Assembly: GCA_001897445.1 (NCBI GenBank)
Contig: MKSX01000027.1
Coordinates: 62,001 to 126,000, forward strand
Length of the DNA: 64,000 nucleotides
Reading direction: 5' to 3'
From: Alphaproteobacteria bacterium 33-17
GTDB lineage: Bacteria > Pseudomonadota > Alphaproteobacteria > Rickettsiales > 33-17
Part shown: positions 43,313 to 52,127 of the stretch, in pieces
Layout of the letters: every line of letters begins with the position of its first letter
Position numbering within the stretch: position 1 is the first letter of the stretch
Program-made: the position numbers and the translations under genes
The notes under the pieces: generated by a model
The model's database searches: none
What the model was told of the DNA's origin: nothing
What the model saw: only the letters and a program-made list of their open reading frames with translations

Positions 43313-44893
43313 ATGTATTCCGCTAGGCTAAATTTTAAGATTGTTTCATCCTTATTTTTAATGGCAAGTACTGCATTAAACCATACACATGCAAATTCAG
43401 GTGCTTTAGAACAGATTGACCTAGAAGGCGTTACTGTACTAGAGGAAAATGAACTGACAGGTATATATGAGCAGTTCATGGAAAGAGAGATAAATGAAAA
43501 AGATGTAAAAGAAATGGAGAACTTGCTGAGTTCAGTTTATATGAAAAAAGGTTTTCCATTTGTGAAGGTGTATTCCGAAACTTCTCCTAATGGTGATGCT
43601 ATAAATTTCAGGGTTGTGGAAGGATATTTAAAGGAAATTTACTGGCAAGCGGAAGATAGTGAGCCTGATTATATTATTAGACAGATGATTGATAAATATA
43701 AAAATAACGAAGCATTTAATTTAAAGGATTTTCAAGATAATCTTATCATTATTAACTCTATGAATACCCGCAAAATTAGCGCTATATTAGACAAATATAA
43801 AGATGAAAATGGTAATGAGGTTGAAGGGGCATTTTCAATAACCTTGGTAGAAGATCTGTTAAAGATGGGGACTGTAAGCATAGCTTTTGATAATAATGCG
43901 TCAAAACAGCTTGAACGTAACCAACTTACAACATCTGTCAAATTTAATGACCTTATTAGTAAAAATGAGCGATTAAATTTAGCTTTTACAAAATCGCTTT
44001 TAAGTAATGATATGAATGCTTTTTCAGGTAGTTATGAAAAAATGATTAACATGTATGGTACTACGGTTGATTATTCATTTAATGCAGGTGCGCAATACCC
44101 TATAGGTCTCTTGTCAGAGCTTGATTTTATTAATAAGACAAATTCTAATAGTTTTGGGGTTACTCATCCATTCTACAAAACCTTAACAGAAGGTATGTAC
44201 GGTAACATTAACTTTGCTATGAAAAATGTAGATACCAAAATGCTGGGTAGTAAATTATATTCAGATAAAATAAGAACTTTAAGCCTTGGTGTTTATGGCG
44301 ATAAAATGGACTCGTATAATGGTAAGAACACATATTCAGCTGTGTTTATAAGGGGTTTGGATATGTTTGGTGCTTCTGAGGCAAATTCTAGTCTATCATC
44401 CAATACAAGCGCTAAACAAGAGTTTAGTAAATTAAAACTTGGTCTTTCGCGTAATCAGTTTTTACCATATGATTTTTCATTTTTTACACGTTTAAAAGGG
44501 CAGGTTAGTGGTGATAGTTTGTTGTTATCAGAAAAATTTACAATGGGTGGCGCTGAGTGTGGAAGAGGTTACAATCCTTCGGAATTTTCTGGTGATGCAG
44601 GTATTTGCTCTATTGCAGAGATTCGACAAACATATAAAACCAGTATTGATAACCTTATATTTCAGCCATTTGTACATTTTGATACCGGGCAGGTTCATGA
44701 TGTAATCAGAACATCAGGTGTTAAATCTAAGGCTACGGCGTCTTCCTATGGCGGTGGCACTAAGTTTACACTTCCTATGAATTTTTCGGGTGTTGTATCT
44801 TCATCTAAAGGTGTGAACCGTAAAAATTACGCTGGTACTAAAGCTAAGCGCCCAAAAATGACATTTATGCTGGGGTATGATCTGGATTTTTGA
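43313..44893 (+). CDS. TpsB-type outer-membrane transporter (ShlB/FhaC/HecB family)
   Basis: 526 aa. Signal peptide ending about residue 27 (FLMASTALNHTHA), POTRA domains (EQIDLEGVTVLEENELTGIY; GFPFVKVYSETSPNGDAINF; VVEGYLKEIYW) to ~165, then a beta-barrel with the family motif MGGAECGRGYNPSEFSGDAG (conserved R-G-Y in the barrel-occluding loop) and a terminal aromatic, YDLDF. Such proteins secrete one TpsA partner (adhesin or haemolysin). No TpsA is adjacent in this window, so the partner is elsewhere or lost. Confidence 0.9.
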   Translation: MYSARLNFKIVSSLFLMASTALNHTHANSGALEQIDLEGVTVLEENELTGIYEQFMEREINEKDVKEMENLLSSVYMKKGFPFVKVYSETSPNGDAINFRVVEGYLKEIYWQAEDSEPDYIIRQMIDKYKNNEAFNLKDFQDNLIIINSMNTRKISAILDKYKDENGNEVEGAFSITLVEDLLKMGTVSIAFDNNASKQLERNQLTTSVKFNDLISKNERLNLAFTKSLLSNDMNAFSGSYEKMINMYGTTVDYSFNAGAQYPIGLLSELDFINKTNSNSFGVTHPFYKTLTEGMYGNINFAMKNVDTKMLGSKLYSDKIRTLSLGVYGDKMDSYNGKNTYSAVFIRGLDMFGASEANSSLSSNTSAKQEFSKLKLGLSRNQFLPYDFSFFTRLKGQVSGDSLLLSEKFTMGGAECGRGYNPSEFSGDAGICSIAEIRQTYKTSIDNLIFQPFVHFDTGQVHDVIRTSGVKSKATASSYGGGTKFTLPMNFSGVVSSSKGVNRKNYAGTKAKRPKMTFMLGYDLDF

Positions 44894-44989
44894 TATCAAT
44901 ATAAATTTTAGCTTGATTTTAATATAGCCTTATGATAAATAATTAATTTATAAAATTATATTAATTATTTTTTAATAAAAGGTATTGTG

Positions 44990-45874
44990 ATGAAATCGCT
45001 ATCAAGTTTGATCCATTCTCATGGGTATAATAAGTTATTTATAAATGAAAGATTAGATAGCGGACAGGTTACAAAAAATGAAATTGATCGTGCATTAGTA
45101 ACTGCAGTTAATCATTGTCATATTGAATTAGCGGAATTATTTATCAATTATGGTGCTGACATTAATTCTAGTATAGAGATGTCAGGTTTGGGCTATGAAA
45201 TGACTCTGATTCAATTAGCAGTCCTTAAAAAAAATCCTAAAATTTTAGGAATGCTCTTAGATGCGGGAGCAGATGTAAACAAAAAATCAGGTAATGGTTC
45301 AACTGCTTTAGATTTAGCTATTCACATTTCTGAAACTGATAAACACCAAGAGGGTGATATAGAAATAATAATGGCGCTTTTATTATCTAAAGGTGCAAAA
45401 TCCAGCAAGGAATTATTAAAGCCAGCTATTCATGTACAAATACTTCCTATAAAAAGCCAATTTAGATCTAGGCAAGAAGTTCCAAAGCATTTGCTAGAGC
45501 TTGATCTTGTAAAAGAAAAAGCTCGTGATGATTTCTGCAGAATGCTAGATTCAGATAATGAAAACGAAAAAGTGCAAGCAAACTTTCTTAATGCTTTTGC
45601 TAATTCAAATACATTAACAAGAGAAAAATCCAGAGATTATATAGTTCAAAAAATTACAGAAAAAGGCGAGTGGTCTCAGCCATTACTTTATGCTTTAAAT
45701 AAGTGCTGTGAAATAAATATCGATGATGAAAAATATGATCAATATGCTCATTTACAAAACTCTATTGAAGTTGATTTCAGAAATCTTGTTAGAACTGGCG
45801 ATGTAGAAATTGATAAAATTATTGAAAATCACGCAAAATTATATCATCACAAGCAATTTATGACGAGCAAATAA
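44990..45874 (+). CDS. Ankyrin-repeat protein
   Basis: 294 aa. About three ankyrin repeats at ~20-135 (ALVTAVNHCHIELAELFINY GADINSS; TLIQLAVLKKNPKILGMLLD AGADVNKK; TALDLAIHISETDKHQE…MALLLSKGAKSS). The C-terminal half is charged and helical without a recognised domain. I prefer ATG at 44990 to the GTG at 44987, because AAAGG lies 7 nt upstream of the ATG. Upstream of the flagellar operon on the same strand; a weak hairpin (45883-45911) lies between. Confidence 0.85.
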   Translation: MKSLSSLIHSHGYNKLFINERLDSGQVTKNEIDRALVTAVNHCHIELAELFINYGADINSSIEMSGLGYEMTLIQLAVLKKNPKILGMLLDAGADVNKKSGNGSTALDLAIHISETDKHQEGDIEIIMALLLSKGAKSSKELLKPAIHVQILPIKSQFRSRQEVPKHLLELDLVKEKARDDFCRMLDSDNENEKVQANFLNAFANSNTLTREKSRDYIVQKITEKGEWSQPLLYALNKCCEINIDDEKYDQYAHLQNSIEVDFRNLVRTGDVEIDKIIENHAKLYHHKQFMTSK

Positions 45875-45898
45875 ATCATAAAATAAGTGCAGTAATTA

Positions 45899-45967
45899 AT
45901 TTGGCACTTATGTAAGAATGTATTTGGCACTTATGTAAAAATGTATTTGGCACGGAACTTGCATATA
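45899..45967 (+). repeat. Three tandem 23-bp units containing sigma-54 -24 half-sites
   Basis: Units 45899-45921, 45922-45944 and 45945-45967 each begin ATTTGGCAC. The first two continue TTATGTAA[GA]AATGT and differ by one base. The third diverges to GGAACTTGCATATA, supplying the -12 element of a complete sigma-54 promoter. Confidence 0.9.
45948..45963 (+). promoter_or_regulatory. Consensus sigma-54 promoter of the flagellar hook operon
   Basis: TGGCACGGAACTTGCA is an exact match to TGGCACG-N4-TTGCW. The -12 C is at 45962, which puts +1 at about 45974, exactly on the first possible start codon of fliK. Sigma-54 control of hook genes is known from other alphaproteobacteria. Confidence 0.9.
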
Positions 45968-45973
45968 TCATAA

Positions 45974-47569
45974 ATGAATATTTATTTGTGGTATATTATG
46001 ACTTTATCAGTTTTACCAATTGTAAGTCCCGTGCAAGCTCAGGTAGCTCAAAACACAGCTACTGAAGGTCAAGTAATTCAAACTGCCGAAGCAGGTGATA
46101 GTGGATTTGGACAGGTTCTAGAAGTTGCAATGCAGTCTGGCGATGTATCAGCTGCCCAAAATCAGAGTAATCTTTTTACAATGACGCTGGAGACTTTACA
46201 AACTCAGGAAATTATACCATCTTTACCTGAGGATGTGGATAGTACAGCAGTTTATACTGATGAAATGGGTTTAAATGCCGCACAAATTCAAAATGCTAGC
46301 CAGCCTATAATACAACCCTCTGATATTAATGCCGAAATTGATAATACTCAGTTAATCGATAGCTATTCTGAAACTATCGAGCTGCCTGAAATTACACCTC
46401 AAAAGTCATATGCAGACGATTCATTTGGTAGTGAATCTAAGAGCCTTCCTGATAATTTAGATAATGTTAATAATGGTTATGATATATCTCAGGAAAATAT
46501 CCCCATAGACTTTAACAATCAGGCTGTAAATGCTAATGCTGCGGCAAATATTCAGCCTTCATTACAAACTGAAGTTCAAGCATTGGATGACGTGTTGCCT
46601 TCTGAATTTGATGAAGTAAGCATGGAAAGCTTATCATTAAAACGTCCTAAGGCAATTAATCAGGTAAAAGAAGTTAAGCTTGAGTCTATAACATCTGCGG
46701 AAGAAATAGCAGATTTAGAGGCAAATTTAGAATATAATAACGATATAGATAATGCGAATTTAGAAACTCCAAGATACAATGAGGCAGAGCTGGTTGATGC
46801 CGAACCTGAAGTAATACTAAACTCAAAATCATCTCTAGAAGTTGGCTTAGATCTTAATAAAACTGTATCTTCAAATTCAGCAGCATCAGCAGATGAAATA
46901 GTAAAAGAAATTAAAGCAGGCGAAGCACTTGCTTCTGAAAATATCAGTGCAAATCAGGTTTCAGCTGAAATCAAACCAGCAAGCAATTCATCTGGCAATC
47001 AAGACTCATCATTTGCTGAGAAAAAAGATAATGAAACAGGAATAAGTGATAATAATAATTCTGGTCATATAACTAATGGCAGTAATAAAACAGAATTTGC
47101 TCAAAAGCTTGAAAAACTAGACGCATCTATTAAAGAGCCTGCGCTTCCTGTTGTTGATCAGGTTAAAAGCCAGATTACCAAAAACTTACAAACAGGTACA
47201 AGGCAAATGACTGTCCAGCTTGATCCAGTTGAGCTTGGTAAAGTTGAAATTAGTATTAGCATTGATAAGGATTCTTCAGTTAAGCAAATTTTTGTGAATG
47301 TTGAAAGACGCGAAACACTTGAGATGCTAGGTAAAGATCTTGCAAACCTTGAGAAAAATTTAAACGATACAGGTATTAAACTTACAACGGGTGATATTAA
47401 CTTAAGCTTAATGAGTGATAGATCATTTAGCGACCACCAACGTGAATTCATGGAAGAACAAAAAGAATTTTTAAAGAGTTTAGACTCTGAAATATTAAGT
47501 GATGAAGCCGATATAAACGTAGGCACAAGAAGTTATAATGTTGATAAACTTTTAGATATAGTAGCATAA
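45974..47569 (+). CDS. fliK: Flagellar hook-length control protein FliK
   Basis: 531 aa (or 523 aa from the ATG at 45998). The C-terminal Flg_hook domain (~395-500) is clear: RQMTVQLDPVELGKVEISIS, VNVERRETLEMLGKDLANLE, LNDTGIKLTTGDINLSLM. The N-terminal ~390 residues are acidic, Asn/Gln/Ser-rich and low complexity, as usual for FliK rulers. Position next to flgD and flgE confirms the call. The first ATG falls on the predicted sigma-54 start site, so either the mRNA is leaderless or translation starts at 45998. Confidence 0.92.
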   Translation: MNIYLWYIMTLSVLPIVSPVQAQVAQNTATEGQVIQTAEAGDSGFGQVLEVAMQSGDVSAAQNQSNLFTMTLETLQTQEIIPSLPEDVDSTAVYTDEMGLNAAQIQNASQPIIQPSDINAEIDNTQLIDSYSETIELPEITPQKSYADDSFGSESKSLPDNLDNVNNGYDISQENIPIDFNNQAVNANAAANIQPSLQTEVQALDDVLPSEFDEVSMESLSLKRPKAINQVKEVKLESITSAEEIADLEANLEYNNDIDNANLETPRYNEAELVDAEPEVILNSKSSLEVGLDLNKTVSSNSAASADEIVKEIKAGEALASENISANQVSAEIKPASNSSGNQDSSFAEKKDNETGISDNNNSGHITNGSNKTEFAQKLEKLDASIKEPALPVVDQVKSQITKNLQTGTRQMTVQLDPVELGKVEISISIDKDSSVKQIFVNVERRETLEMLGKDLANLEKNLNDTGIKLTTGDINLSLMSDRSFSDHQREFMEEQKEFLKSLDSEILSDEADINVGTRSYNVDKLLDIVA

Positions 47570-47582
47570 GAGGGAGATAGAA

Positions 47583-48383
47583 ATGGCAGAATTAAGTAGC
47601 AATCCGTTTTTACAAAAATTACAAACAACACCGCATCAGGACAGAATTAAACCTATTAAAAAAGATGGTGTTGGCGGTAAAAAAGATCAACTTATGGCAG
47701 ATCGCGATGCGTATATGGCATTACTTCTAACTCAGCTTAAAAATCAAAATCCGCAAAGTCCAGCAGATACTAATCAAATGACTCAAAACATTGTAGCAAT
47801 TTCTCAGGCTGAGCAGGCAATTACAACAAATGAACATTTAGAAAAGCTTGTTACAATGCAGGAACACGCTCATAAATCATCTATTGTTAGCTATATTGGC
47901 AAGGAAGTAGAATATGACAATTCCAAACAAAGTCTGGAATTTGGTCAGGCTTCGTTTACCTATGAGCTTCCAAAAGATGCTGAAACATTAAAGGTAAATA
48001 TAGTTGACGCAAAAGGTCATTTAATTAGGTCTCTTGGTAGTGACAGAAATATGCGTGCTAAAGGTGTTCATCAGTTTGATTGGGACGGTAAAGATAACAA
48101 CGGTCGTATGCAAAAAGAAGGCGTTTATCAAATTCAAATTGATGCAGCGACCGAAAATGGAACGCCAATTGCCGCAAATACAGCAGTAAGGGCTAAAGTA
48201 GAAGGTGTTATTGAAGATTATGCAGGTAATTTTGAACTTGTTTTAAATAATAGAAATAAAATCGGAATAAACAGACTTTCAGGTATATTTGCTGCGCCTG
48301 AAATGAAAAAAGATGAAAGAGCTGGTCAGGTAGATCTCTCAAAGCTAATGGAATCAATGAATAACTTTAACATTAATGAATAA
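47583..48383 (+). CDS. flgD: Flagellar hook-assembly (cap) protein FlgD
   Basis: 266 aa. N-terminal FlgD domain DAYMALLLTQLKNQNPQSPA followed by DTNQMTQNIVAISQAEQAIT, then Tudor/FNIII-like domains with KGVHQFDWDGKDNNGRMQKE and GVYQIQIDAATENG. Caps the growing hook in the periplasm and outside. Lies 13 bp after fliK with GGGAG as ribosome-binding site. Confidence 0.95.
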   Translation: MAELSSNPFLQKLQTTPHQDRIKPIKKDGVGGKKDQLMADRDAYMALLLTQLKNQNPQSPADTNQMTQNIVAISQAEQAITTNEHLEKLVTMQEHAHKSSIVSYIGKEVEYDNSKQSLEFGQASFTYELPKDAETLKVNIVDAKGHLIRSLGSDRNMRAKGVHQFDWDGKDNNGRMQKEGVYQIQIDAATENGTPIAANTAVRAKVEGVIEDYAGNFELVLNNRNKIGINRLSGIFAAPEMKKDERAGQVDLSKLMESMNNFNINE

Positions 48384-48397
48384 TTAGGGGGTATATT

Positions 48398-50920
48398 ATG
48401 GCATTATACGGAGCTTTCTTCGCAGGCATTTCGGGGATGAATTCAACAAGTAAGGCGATTGCTGTTGCTTCTGATAACATCACCAATACTAACTCTGTTG
48501 GGTATAAATCTTCTTCGGCTAATTTTATTACGCAGGTAACCCAAACAAGTAGTAAAAACTCTTATTCAAGTGGTGGTGTAGAAATTGCTAATCGTAGGGC
48601 GGTGGATATTCAGGGTATGATTCAGGCAACTGGTGTAGTAACTGATATTGCTGTTTCTGGTAAAGGATTATTTGTAGTTAACAGTAAAAACGATGTGTCT
48701 GGTGATTTCTTATTTACAAGAGCTGGTTCATTTAGACAAGATGCTCTAGGAAACTTCGTAAATTCTGGTGGTATGACGCTACTTGGCTGGCCTCTTGACA
48801 ACGAGGGTAGAATTCCAGGCGCCCCTGGTAACTTAAATACCATTTCAAGTGCGCTCTTAGATAGTTTGAAGCCTGTAAACTTAAAGACATTGAGTAATGC
48901 TGTAGCTGCAACAACTAGAGTAAATTTTTCTATTAACCTTGATTCTGGTGAAGATTTATTAGAAGGGGCAGGTCAAACTATTTCCATTGTAAATACATCT
49001 GCAGAGAACGCTACAATCGGGATGGATGATATTATCGTTCCTAATGCAAATATTAGGGAAGGTACAACAATTAGAATTAACAATGGTGCAACCTCTTATA
49101 CTTATCAATATGGTGGTGTATCTTTTAGTAACGACGTATCACTAGGTATCCTGGGGTCGATTAACCCTACTCAGGTATTTACAACTGGTGTGATTAATGG
49201 TGATCAGTTTACTATTTCTAACCCAACGATAGGTACTTACACTTTCACATTTACTACAAATGCTCCTGATACAACATCAGGTTTCTTTAATAACCTTGCC
49301 ACTCTTGCGGAGGCTATGAATAGAACAACAGGTCTTACCGCTAGAGTCCAGAATAATCGCTTATTTGTTTCTGCAGAAGATTCAAGTCAAGCACTAACAT
49401 TTGCAAACGTAGGTGCTGCAACAATGGTTGGTGGTCTTGGCTTCTTTAACGTTGCAGCTGCAGCTTCAAATATTACAAACGATGGCGTTTCAACATCTGA
49501 TGATATTACAGCTGTGCCGATGTTTGGTCAAAATACAACTACAGGTGCGTTTGTTGGTCCTACAAACGGTGACACACTAACTATTGCAACTCCATCACTT
49601 GGTACTATTTCCTTTACATTTAACTCCCCACCAGGTGCTGGTCAGTTTGATACTCTTGCAAACCTTGCAACTCTTATCAATGCTCATGCAGGATTTAACG
49701 CAAATATTTCAAATAACAGGTTATCAATTTCCCCTGCAGATCCAACTGATACTATGACATTTGGTTTCACAGGTACTAACTTTCCTGCAACTTTAAACTT
49801 ACCAGATACTACTACACTTCCAGGTACTGTAAGAAGGTTCTCGACGCTTGCAGCATTACAAACTTTAGTGAATAATTCTGCTGGTATTAAAGCTAAAACA
49901 GAAACATCTGGTGTTACTAGTGCTAGGCTTAAAATTTATAATACAGACCCGCTTGGAACCATTACGTATGATTATGGTTATCCATTGCCAGGATCAAATA
50001 ATATTTTGACTGAATTTTCATTGCAGCGTAACGTAGCTACAACAGCTATGACAACTGCATATGATAATGCTAAAGGTGTGCCTACAACAACGCCTACAGG
50101 TCCTGCTTATGACCCAACAGCATTACTTGCGGGCAATATGGCTGGTGGGCTAATTGTTCCCCATTTTAGCCGTAACTTTGAGGTATATGACCCACTTGGT
50201 GCAAGACATGACTTCCGTGCAAGCTTTTTAAAAATAGGGATAAATGTCTGGGCTATGGAGGTTTATGCCTTAAATCCTAATGATATTGTTTCAACATCAG
50301 GAAGAACTGATGGACTTGTTTCATACGGAAACGTTACTTTTAACGGGGATGGTAGCTTAAGAGACGTTGACAACGCCCTTGTCAGTCCAATAACATTTAC
50401 ATGGACAAATGGTGCGCTTCCAAGCACTGTAACTTTATTTATGGGTACGGCGGGTGTGCCAGCTGGTACTGTCGGTGCGACTCAGATTGGTCTTCGTGAT
50501 GGTTTAAGCCAAATTAGATCTGATTATAACGTGCAGTTCGTAGAGCAAAACGGTGTATCTGCTGCGTTATTAAGCTCAGTAAGTATTGATGATGATGGAT
50601 TCGTAATTGCCAATTATCGTAATGGTCTTTCGCAAAAACTTTTCCAAATTCCACTTGCTGATTTCCCAAATCCAAATGGTCTTACTGCTTTAGACGGCAA
50701 CGTATTTGCATCTAACCAGGAGGCTGGTGCATTTAACCTACGTGAGCCAAATACAGGTGGTGTTGGTGGCATTAAGTCAAGTGCGCTTGAGCAAGCTAAC
50801 GTTGAGCTTTCTGATGAGCTAACAAGACTTGTAGTTTATCAACGTGGTTATGAGGCTGACACTCAGATTATCAGAACTGTGAATGATCTGCTTAGAGAGT
50901 TAAATAGACTGTTTACGTAA
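48398..50920 (+). CDS. flgE: Flagellar hook protein FlgE, enlarged
   Basis: 840 aa, about twice the length of enterobacterial FlgE (~400 aa). N-terminal rod/hook domain ALYGAFFAGISGMNSTSKAI, AVASDNITNTNSVGYKSSSA; C-terminal GIKSSALEQANVELSDELTR, LVVYQRGYEADTQIIRTVND. The excess is in the exposed middle (~200-560), which contains internally similar units: GDQFTISNPTIGTYTFTF … LATLAEAMNRTTGLTARVQN and GDTLTIATPSLGTISFTF … LATLINAHAGFNANISNN. Strong AGGGGG ribosome-binding site. A terminator follows at 50941. Confidence 0.96.
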   Translation: MALYGAFFAGISGMNSTSKAIAVASDNITNTNSVGYKSSSANFITQVTQTSSKNSYSSGGVEIANRRAVDIQGMIQATGVVTDIAVSGKGLFVVNSKNDVSGDFLFTRAGSFRQDALGNFVNSGGMTLLGWPLDNEGRIPGAPGNLNTISSALLDSLKPVNLKTLSNAVAATTRVNFSINLDSGEDLLEGAGQTISIVNTSAENATIGMDDIIVPNANIREGTTIRINNGATSYTYQYGGVSFSNDVSLGILGSINPTQVFTTGVINGDQFTISNPTIGTYTFTFTTNAPDTTSGFFNNLATLAEAMNRTTGLTARVQNNRLFVSAEDSSQALTFANVGAATMVGGLGFFNVAAAASNITNDGVSTSDDITAVPMFGQNTTTGAFVGPTNGDTLTIATPSLGTISFTFNSPPGAGQFDTLANLATLINAHAGFNANISNNRLSISPADPTDTMTFGFTGTNFPATLNLPDTTTLPGTVRRFSTLAALQTLVNNSAGIKAKTETSGVTSARLKIYNTDPLGTITYDYGYPLPGSNNILTEFSLQRNVATTAMTTAYDNAKGVPTTTPTGPAYDPTALLAGNMAGGLIVPHFSRNFEVYDPLGARHDFRASFLKIGINVWAMEVYALNPNDIVSTSGRTDGLVSYGNVTFNGDGSLRDVDNALVSPITFTWTNGALPSTVTLFMGTAGVPAGTVGATQIGLRDGLSQIRSDYNVQFVEQNGVSAALLSSVSIDDDGFVIANYRNGLSQKLFQIPLADFPNPNGLTALDGNVFASNQEAGAFNLREPNTGGVGGIKSSALEQANVELSDELTRLVVYQRGYEADTQIIRTVNDLLRELNRLFT

Positions 50921-50935
50921 AAAATTATTAGTCTA

Positions 50936-51943
50936 CTACAAGCCGGGCTTAGTCCCGGCTTCTTTATTTTGTTTTCTTGATACACAATCAATCAAATCTC
51001 TTTTAATTTGCTTATCGATATTTTCATTGCCTGTTAATAAGATGCTATCTGGTAGTAATTGCTCACATATCAAATTAAAACTATCCATATCAATTGTGCC
51101 AAATCTGCTATTTTTACGTAAGCTGTCTTTCCAGTTATATATACCTGCCTCATTTTTTTGGAGTTTCACAAGGTTTTGGAAATTTTGTATATCTGGGAAA
51201 TTAGAGATTACGACTTCCTGATTATATGTTTTAAGCTCTTTGGGATAATGAGTTGCCAGGAATTTAATTGCCGCTTGCTCTGGATTAGGCGTAGTTTTAA
51301 TAAAATCGAATATAGGATCATTACAACTAACTAAGTTAATATCAGCTCCTTTTGCAATTAAAAACAAGCCTATAATTTTATCGCTATCCTCGGGTTTATC
51401 TTTATTTGCGGGCATAGGAACATTTTTCTTTTTATCTTGAATGTTTACATCTGCATCATACGCTAAGAGATAGGTAATAGTTTTATAATCTCCATTTTCT
51501 GCGGCTATATGAAGAGGTGTTTTTTTCTTTTTATCCTGGCAATCAACATCGGCTCCTTCTTCAAGTAAAGCTCTGGTAAATGATAGATTAGATTGCGCTA
51601 CTGCTATATAAAGCGGTGTATTTTTAAAAACATTATTATTATCAATATTGATTCCTTGAGTTTTAAGGTAACTTATTAATTCTCTATTTTTTGCCAAAGA
51701 ATGTTTTTTATACATTGCTGCATTGTGTAATAAATTGTCACCATTTTTATCTTCGGTTAACGGATTACCACCATGTTCGATTATTAATTTTAATGCTTTT
51801 AAATCTCCTACCTTTAAACATTTTTCCATAGCATCTTTATAAAACCATAGTTTCCTTTTAATATCGCTTGATGTTTTAAAGGTAATTAGTTCTTCTTCAA
51901 GCGCTTTGTAATTTTTGCCAATAATATAATCTGTTAATTTCAT
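50936..51943 (-). CDS. Ankyrin-repeat protein
   Basis: 335 aa with about four ankyrin repeats at ~45-185 (DLKALKLIIEHGGNPLTEDK; NTPLYIAVAQSNLSFTRALL EEGADVD; KTPLHIAAENGDYKTITYLL AYDADVN). A Lys-rich repeated turn 'DKKKKTP / DKKKNVP' is notable. The C-terminal half (NFPDIQNFQNLVKL…) is helical, without recognised domain. The final codons (EAGTKPGL) lie inside the terminator hairpin of the convergent flgE. No signal peptide. Confidence 0.88.
   Translation of the reverse strand: MKLTDYIIGKNYKALEEELITFKTSSDIKRKLWFYKDAMEKCLKVGDLKALKLIIEHGGNPLTEDKNGDNLLHNAAMYKKHSLAKNRELISYLKTQGINIDNNNVFKNTPLYIAVAQSNLSFTRALLEEGADVDCQDKKKKTPLHIAAENGDYKTITYLLAYDADVNIQDKKKNVPMPANKDKPEDSDKIIGLFLIAKGADINLVSCNDPIFDFIKTTPNPEQAAIKFLATHYPKELKTYNQEVVISNFPDIQNFQNLVKLQKNEAGIYNWKDSLRKNSRFGTIDMDSFNLICEQLLPDSILLTGNENIDKQIKRDLIDCVSRKQNKEAGTKPGL
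50941..50960 (+). terminator. Intrinsic terminator of the fliK-flgD-flgE operon
   Basis: 7-bp GC-rich stem agccggg / cccggct with a 6-nt loop followed by T-rich tctttatttt. It overlaps the last codons of the convergent ankyrin gene. Confidence 0.82.
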
Positions 51944-52127
51944 TCTAAATACCCAAATTATGCATTTATTAATATATTATACAATTTGCAATTATAGTGG
52001 TCAATTTTATAAATTTTTAACTAATTTTGAGTAACTTAAAGGTAAAGGAAAGATTAATGCTAGACTAAATGCAAGAAATAAGGTATTTTAGGCTAACATT
52101 TGAATAATATAAATTACAAAGAATTAC

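Noticed and set aside
45883-45911. ATAAGTGC/GCACTTAT hairpin as terminator of the ankyrin gene at 44990
   Set aside because: No T-tract follows and the right arm belongs to the first 23-bp promoter repeat, so the pairing may be incidental.
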